A DNA stretch of 64,000 bases. Origin: Auritidibacter sp. Marseille-P8566 (GTDB lineage Bacteria > Actinomycetota > Actinomycetes > Actinomycetales > Microbacteriaceae). Numbering within the stretch: the first letter of the stretch is position 1; every line of letters starts with the position of its first letter. Where the stretch lies: the NCBI GenBank assembly GCA_945895375.1, contig CAMDEE010000001.1, forward strand, positions 218,248 through 282,247, written 5' to 3'. Positions 59,101 through 64,000 of the stretch are shown in pieces. Position numbers and translations under genes: made by a program. Under the pieces are notes generated by a model. It worked only from the letters and a program-made list of their open reading frames with translations, was not told where the DNA came from and searched no databases.

Positions 59101-61959
59101 ACCACTAACGAATTTGCAACCTCAGTCGTACTCGGCGCAGATGAATTGGTAGTTGGAGACAACACAGTTACCGTTATTGTTTCAGCCCAGGATGGAACCA
59201 CAACCGAATACGTATTCACTGTTCGTGTTGGTGGAGCTTCTACTGACGTGACATTGGACACTTTGACACTAAATGGTGCTGACGTAGTAGATGGGCAAAC
59301 TGTTCAGTTGCCATCAAGAACTACTTCTGTAAACGTAGTTGCAATCACTCGTGATCCAGCAGCTAGTGCCAAGATCACTGGCCGTACTGGTCTAGTAGTC
59401 GGAAGCAACGATGTTGTTGTAACTGTTACTGCAGCTGACCTAAAGACAGTTCGTGTAATCACAATCAAGGCAATTGTTGCTCCTTTGAGCTCTAACACTG
59501 ATCTATCAACATTCACTGTGAATGGTTTGGCAGCAGAAGACAAGGGAACCCTTGCTCTTCCTCCACTAACAAGAGTTGTAAATGTTATTGCAACTCCTGC
59601 GGATGCTGAATCTGTAGTTGTGATTACTGGTCGATCAAACATTGTTGACGGTGCAAACACATTGACTGTAATTGTTACAGCTGCAAGCGGTGCAACGAAG
59701 ACTTACACAGTTACCTTGAACGTTCGCGCTCTTTCAACTGATGTGACTCTGTCTGCTTTCACTGTCAACGGAATCGCCCCGGTTGAAGGAGTCGTAACCC
59801 TAGCTCCTGGAACAACCACCGCGACTGTTGTTGCAACACCTAACTCTCCAACTTCGTTGGTTGTAGTTTCTGGTGCAACTGGTCTACGTACTGGTGATAA
59901 CGCACTTGCTGTTCTAGTTACAGCTGAAAGCGGTGCTACAAGAACTTACCGAGTAACCATGAAGGTTCCTGCTTCTAACAACACTGATCTCGGACTCTTG
60001 ACAATCAATGGTGTTGAAACTGCGACTGGTTCAACTGTGAACCTATCTCGTGGAACAACTGGTGTGGCGGTAAAGGTTGCAACTGCTGATGCTAAGGCTC
60101 AGTTCGTTGTAACAGGTGCGACTGGCCTGGTTGCTGGTTCAAACACACTTTCAGTGAAGGTTACAGCTGCTAACGGAACTACAGAGTTCACTCACACAGT
60201 GACACTATTCGTAGCACTTCCTTCAGCTGACGCTGCCATCAAGAACATCAAGGTAAACGGAACCACAGTTGAAGATAAAGGCACCGTAACTGTTGCTGCC
60301 CTTACTACTTCTGTAGTCGTAGACGTTCAGACAAATGACCCTGAAGCCAAGGCTGTTGTCACCGGTAGATCTGGTCTAGTTGGTGGAGACAACACAGTAA
60401 GCATTGCGGTTACTGCAGCTAACGGAACCACAGTAAAGAACTACTCTGTGACCGTTCGTGTTCTTGTTCTTTCTAGTGATGTGACTTTGAAGTCCTTTAC
60501 TGTGAATACTCAGGCTTTTGTTGATGGTTTGACTGTGAGTGTTCCGTTTGGTACTCGTTCAGTTGATGTTGCTGCTGAGACTAATGATGCTGGCGCTAAG
60601 TTTGCGGTTATTGGTAATGGTGCGCTTAAGACTGGAAGCAACAATGTGACTTTGAAGGTTACTGCTGCTAATGGAGCTACTAAGGATTATGTAGTTGTTG
60701 TTAATGTTTTGAAGTCAACTAGCACTGTTCTTAATACTTTGCTTGTAAATGGTCAGAACGCTTTGACTGGTTCAACTATCACTGTTCCGGCGAGAACTAC
60801 TCTTGCTCAGGTGAAGGCTGCGACTGCTGATGCTGAAGCTACTGTTGCGATCTCTGGTACTACTTTGACAACTGGTTCTAACACTGTTGTTGTGGTTGTT
60901 ACTGCTGCTGATGGCTCTACTAAGAGAACTGTGAATGTGACTGTTGTTGTTACAGCGCTTTCTTCTGATTCAACTTTGAAGAGTTTGACTGCTAATGGTG
61001 TTGCTTACACTTCTCGTGTTGAGCTTCCAATTGGAAGCAAGTCAATGCCTGTTGTTGCTGTTGCGAATGACTCAGGTGCGAGTGTTGAGATCACTGGTAA
61101 CACTAACTTGGTTGCTGGTCTAAACAGCATTCGTGTGAGAGTTACTGCTGCTAATGGCACTTTCACTGACACTACTGTTGAAGCTTTTGTTCTAGCTAGA
61201 AGCACTAACACTGGTATCTCAACTGTTGCTGGCACCTGGTTGATTAATGGTGTTGATGTTGCGACTGAGGGAACTGTTGTTGATTTGGCTGCTGGTAGAA
61301 CAGTTGTTGCTGCTAGTGCTAAGCCTGCTGATGCTAAGGCGACCATTGCGGTTACTGGTACTTCTGGTTTGGTTGCTGGTCTAAACACAGTGACATTCAC
61401 TGTTACTGCTGAAGACGGCACAAGCACAGCTTCATACACAAGAAGCGTCCGTGTTGCAGCTCTTTCAAGCAACACATCACTAACATCTCTAACCGTTGCT
61501 GGATCAGTTGTGGTTTCTGGTGACACCGTGAACGTTCCGTTCGGAACATCTCGTGTCTCCGTTATCCCGGTTGTTGAATCATCGGAAGCTAAGTTCACAG
61601 TCAGTGGAAACACAGGATTGAACACTGGAACTAACTCAGTGGTTGTAACAGTTACTGCTCCAAGCGGAGCTCAGACTGTAAACACCGTGACTGTTCTAGT
61701 AGCCGCACCTGCTGCAAACACTGGTTTGAGCACATTCACAATCAATGATCAAGCAGTAACCGACGGAGCAACTCTAAATGTGGCTGCTGGTACTACTCGA
61801 GTTCGTGTTTCAGCTATCGCAGATGACGCCGCGGCCTCAGTCGAGATCGTTGGTAAGTCTGGTTTGGGTGCTGGAAACAACACTTTGACCGTGACAGTGA
61901 CAGCACTAAGCGGAGCATCAACAACTTACACAGTGACAGTAATCGTAGGGAACGAATAA
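56200..61959 (+). CDS. Giant secreted cadherin-like beta-sandwich repeat protein, 23 repeats of ~82 aa
   Basis: Signal peptide; repeats of type NTDTSLSTFTVNG...VEL..GT.SVEV.....D..A...ITG.T.LV.G.N.LTVTVTAADG.T..Y.VTLNV. TTG start with gagagggg upstream. Confidence 0.88.
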   Translation: MSLSINRVRGFVAILAAVVLFILPIQATAANANTGTDTSLSVFTVNGVAVVDKQTVPVLAGVFEVDVVATPTDPTATRTIDGNVGLAPGDNPLVVVVTAGDGLTKQTYEINLDVANSPNDTGATITIDGTEFVEGTIELPALTTSVEVGVVTRDESATFEVTGGTDLNPGLNVITVEVTAVDGTIATYTINVNVALNTDTSLSTFTVNGIDVIDGEVVELPTGTESVEVEAIATDADADFVVTGATDLVTGQNELKVTVTAADGVTVEEITVILDVLVSNDTSLAVFEVNGEAVEDQSEVMLEPLVNEVEVIVETTDIDATYEITGDTNLEPGLNILTVTVTAADGTTADYNVTLNVAFNTDTSLISVLVNGVDTAVGEVVELAPYTESVDVDVQTSDPEANIEISGDADLAPGDNLLLITVTAADGETVEEFEITLNVLFNNDTSLSSFKVNGADVEDGSVIDLPAFTSSVDVVALTTDSEATVVIDGDTELVAGENTLTVTVTAADDSTLEYYVTLNVAFNDDATVKQITINDVAVTPGSVINLEYLTETVDVAVETTDAEATVSISGDTDLVSGENELVVTVIAADETTSIDYIFTLVVALSNETALSVFQVNGADVEDGAVIDLEAGTTSVEVIAETLDADATFVVSGDQDLVTGSNDLIVTVTAADEQSFYEYLVTLVVAPGTNTDLATLTVNGTEVFYGDEVELEAGTTDVEVEVETQDPDATFSVEGDSGLVPGDNFLVVTVLAADGETSSEYVVILKVLYGIDTSIASLLIDGNEASPDDVVDLAEDTTEVEVQVETTDPDATFEVFGDNELVVGENELTITVLAADGETFEDFIVILVVPASTNTELAVFKINGTDVADGDTFETEPAVTSVELTIEPQRIESTFEVAGGTDLVAGENELTVTVTAPDGETTAEYKVIILVPSSDSSVTGIFVDGLLTAAGDIVTVDKEATSVDVSVETTNEFATSVVLGADELVVGDNTVTVIVSAQDGTTTEYVFTVRVGGASTDVTLDTLTLNGADVVDGQTVQLPSRTTSVNVVAITRDPAASAKITGRTGLVVGSNDVVVTVTAADLKTVRVITIKAIVAPLSSNTDLSTFTVNGLAAEDKGTLALPPLTRVVNVIATPADAESVVVITGRSNIVDGANTLTVIVTAASGATKTYTVTLNVRALSTDVTLSAFTVNGIAPVEGVVTLAPGTTTATVVATPNSPTSLVVVSGATGLRTGDNALAVLVTAESGATRTYRVTMKVPASNNTDLGLLTINGVETATGSTVNLSRGTTGVAVKVATADAKAQFVVTGATGLVAGSNTLSVKVTAANGTTEFTHTVTLFVALPSADAAIKNIKVNGTTVEDKGTVTVAALTTSVVVDVQTNDPEAKAVVTGRSGLVGGDNTVSIAVTAANGTTVKNYSVTVRVLVLSSDVTLKSFTVNTQAFVDGLTVSVPFGTRSVDVAAETNDAGAKFAVIGNGALKTGSNNVTLKVTAANGATKDYVVVVNVLKSTSTVLNTLLVNGQNALTGSTITVPARTTLAQVKAATADAEATVAISGTTLTTGSNTVVVVVTAADGSTKRTVNVTVVVTALSSDSTLKSLTANGVAYTSRVELPIGSKSMPVVAVANDSGASVEITGNTNLVAGLNSIRVRVTAANGTFTDTTVEAFVLARSTNTGISTVAGTWLINGVDVATEGTVVDLAAGRTVVAASAKPADAKATIAVTGTSGLVAGLNTVTFTVTAEDGTSTASYTRSVRVAALSSNTSLTSLTVAGSVVVSGDTVNVPFGTSRVSVIPVVESSEAKFTVSGNTGLNTGTNSVVVTVTAPSGAQTVNTVTVLVAAPAANTGLSTFTINDQAVTDGATLNVAAGTTRVRVSAIADDAAASVEIVGKSGLGAGNNTLTVTVTALSGASTTYTVTVIVGNE

Positions 61960-61964
61960 CGAAA

Positions 61965-64000
61965 ATGAAGAAGATAGCCATGACTAAGAACGCATATAAC
62001 GCACTAGCCCTCAGAGTGACCACAATTGTGGCCGCGATGCTGCTGGTACTACTTCCTGCTACCGGGTTTGGCAGCTTTGCGAGTGTAGCTAACGCTACCG
62101 AAGCAAGCTCAGTCACCTCGCTGTCTACCTTCACCATCGATGGCCAGGCGGTCACCGATGGGGCATCCATTAGTGCTCCTTATGGAACTGATTCTGTCGA
62201 AGTAGTTGCTACCCCTACAGCTGCTGCTGACGGTGCAACCGTTGACATTACTGGCGACACTGATCTTGTAACCGGACCAAACACTGTTACTGCAGTTGTT
62301 ACCGCAGAAGATGATGTAACCACTCAGACCTACACAGTTACTGTGAACGTTGCTGAAAACGATGACACCACTCTTGGTGTATTCGCTGTCAACGGAACAG
62401 ATGTAACAAACGGCGCAACAGTTGAGCTACCTTTCGGAACAACTGAAGTTGAATACGTTGCAGAGGCTAGCGACGTTGAAGCTGCCGTTGTTGTAACTGT
62501 TGATGAAGAACTAGCAACCGGTGCAAACACTTTGACAGTGGTTGTTACTGCAGCTAACGGAACTTCAACTGCTACCTACACAGTCACTTTGAATGTTGCT
62601 GAAAACGATGACACCACTCTTGGTGTTTTTGCGATCGATGGTAACGATGTAGTTAGTGGAGCAACTATCGACCTTCCTTTCGGAACAACTGAAGTTGAGT
62701 ATGTTGCTGAAGCTAGCGATGTTGACGCTGCTGTTGTCGTAACTGTTGATGAAGATCTGGTTACTGGTCCAAACACTTTGACAGTGGTTGTTACTGCAGC
62801 TAACGGAACTTCAACTGCTACCTACACAGTTACTTTGAACGTTCTTGAGAACGATGATGCAACTCTTGGTGTGTTCGCAATCAATGGAACAGACGTTGAG
62901 TCAGGCGCTACTGTAAACCTTCCTTTCGGAACAACTGAAGTTGAGTATGTTGCTGAAGCTACTGATCCAGACGCAGCCGTGGTAGTTGACGTTGTTGACG
63001 ACCTAGTTCCTGGTGCAAACACATTGACCGTAACTGTTACTGCAGCCAACGGAACTACAACCGCTACTTACACAGTTACTTTGAACGTTCAGGCAAATGA
63101 CGATGTAACTCTAGGCATCTTCTCCGTAAATGGAGATGACGTTGTTGATGGAGGCACAGTAAACCTTGCTAACGGTGTCACATCTGTAACGGTCGTTGCA
63201 GAGCCTTCTGACACTGCAGCAATACCAGTTATTACTGGAGCAACAGGCCTCAGCACAGGAACAAACACTTTGACAGTTGTTGTAACTGCTGCTAACGGAA
63301 CCACTACTGCTACTTACACAGTTTCACTAGTGGTAGCAAGCTTGGGCGGAGAGTTCTCTAACGACACCTCTCTAAGCACTTTCAAGATTGACGGTAAGAC
63401 CGTTGTTGACGGTGGCTCACTAAACGTAGGTCTTGGTAGATCATCTGTAACAGTTGAAGCAGTTCCAACCAACGCCTATGCAACTGCTGTAGCTGCTGGA
63501 AACACAAATCTAGTTGATGGTGCGAACCCAGTGACAGTGACTGTTACTGCCGATGATGGAACAGTCAAGGTCTACACAGTAAGCGTTATTGTTGCTCCAC
63601 CATCAAGTGTGAAGACAATCGCGTCTGTAGAAGTGAACGGCACAGATTTCACCACTGGTTTCAACGCGGAGCAGTCTTTCGATCTTCCGTTTGGAACAAC
63701 CCAGGCGACCGTAGCTGTAACGCCAACCAGCAACGTAGCAACTGTTGCAGTCACCAATAACACTGGACTAACTTCAGGTGTGAACAATGTGAGCGTTGTT
63801 GTGACCGCGGAAGACGGAACCACAGCCAATTACACCGTGAAGCTAAATGTTGCTGCTGCGAACGCTAATACTGCTCTTTCTGCTTTGAGTGTGAATGGTA
63901 CTTCGCTTTTGACTGCTTCTAGTTTGGATCTGCCTTTTGGCACTACAGCGGTTTCTGTTGAGGCTACTACTGAGGCTTCTACTTCTACTTTCATTGTTCT
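61965..64000 (+). CDS. Second giant cadherin-like beta-sandwich repeat protein, partial (runs off window end)
   Basis: Open frame from ATG at 61965 (MKKIAMTKNAYNALALRVTTIVAAMLLVLLPATGFGSFASVANATEASSVTSLSTFTIDG...) with no stop to 64000; signal peptide and same repeat family. Absent from the ORF track. Confidence 0.87.
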   Translation, partial: MKKIAMTKNAYNALALRVTTIVAAMLLVLLPATGFGSFASVANATEASSVTSLSTFTIDGQAVTDGASISAPYGTDSVEVVATPTAAADGATVDITGDTDLVTGPNTVTAVVTAEDDVTTQTYTVTVNVAENDDTTLGVFAVNGTDVTNGATVELPFGTTEVEYVAEASDVEAAVVVTVDEELATGANTLTVVVTAANGTSTATYTVTLNVAENDDTTLGVFAIDGNDVVSGATIDLPFGTTEVEYVAEASDVDAAVVVTVDEDLVTGPNTLTVVVTAANGTSTATYTVTLNVLENDDATLGVFAINGTDVESGATVNLPFGTTEVEYVAEATDPDAAVVVDVVDDLVPGANTLTVTVTAANGTTTATYTVTLNVQANDDVTLGIFSVNGDDVVDGGTVNLANGVTSVTVVAEPSDTAAIPVITGATGLSTGTNTLTVVVTAANGTTTATYTVSLVVASLGGEFSNDTSLSTFKIDGKTVVDGGSLNVGLGRSSVTVEAVPTNAYATAVAAGNTNLVDGANPVTVTVTADDGTVKVYTVSVIVAPPSSVKTIASVEVNGTDFTTGFNAEQSFDLPFGTTQATVAVTPTSNVATVAVTNNTGLTSGVNNVSVVVTAEDGTTANYTVKLNVAAANANTALSALSVNGTSLLTASSLDLPFGTTAVSVEATTEASTSTFIV
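62355..63092 (+). repeat. Three near-identical tandem 246-bp repeat units
   Basis: gaaaacgatgacaccactcttggtgt at 62355 and 62601, variant gagaacgatgatgcaactcttggtgt at 62847; exact 246-bp spacing, next unit at 63093. Confidence 0.85.

Noticed and set aside
56299-61959. DNA tandem repeat as a CRISPR or satellite array
   Set aside because: The ~246-nt periodicity is in frame and protein-level; no short conserved repeats with unique spacers.
57381-63829. Many long minus-strand ORFs antisense to the repeat genes (e.g. 58602-59261, 61005-61625, 63572-63829)
   Set aside because: They arise from low-complexity, stop-poor Val/Thr/Ala-rich coding sequence on the plus strand; compositionally biased, repetitive, and without RBS or family signals.

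Overview
The window looks like an actinobacterial chromosome segment, probably a freshwater Microbacteriaceae/Luna-type lineage. This is inferred from an actinorhodopsin-like gene, a DUF3073-type gene, a class E-like sortase and dispersed pur genes. Coding is dense, and I see no transposase, phage genes, CRISPR array or rRNA. Core content: purine biosynthesis (purA, purD-C-S-Q-L, purF-M), pstB, rlmN, pcp, galU, ugd, mmsA, tandem crcB, and a Glu-Asp-Phe tRNA cluster. Accessory content: (i) a surface locus with a sortase-like protein lacking the catalytic His and Cys, plus two tandem secreted GH13-like proteins whose catalytic motifs appear eroded; (ii) a ROK/ABC/2x Gfo-Idh/2x TIM-barrel sugar cluster whose enzyme set resembles the four-enzyme levoglucosan route; (iii) a rhodopsin and a P450; (iv) an exopolysaccharide locus with a GT-pyruvyltransferase fusion and an ABC-TMD-like protein without an ATPase; (v) two adjacent giant secreted cadherin-like beta-sandwich repeat proteins. 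The first has 23 repeats, an acidic N-half and a less acidic C-half, and a block of different codon usage. The second runs off the window end and contains near-identical 246-bp repeats. All family assignments come from reading motifs by eye; no database search was run.
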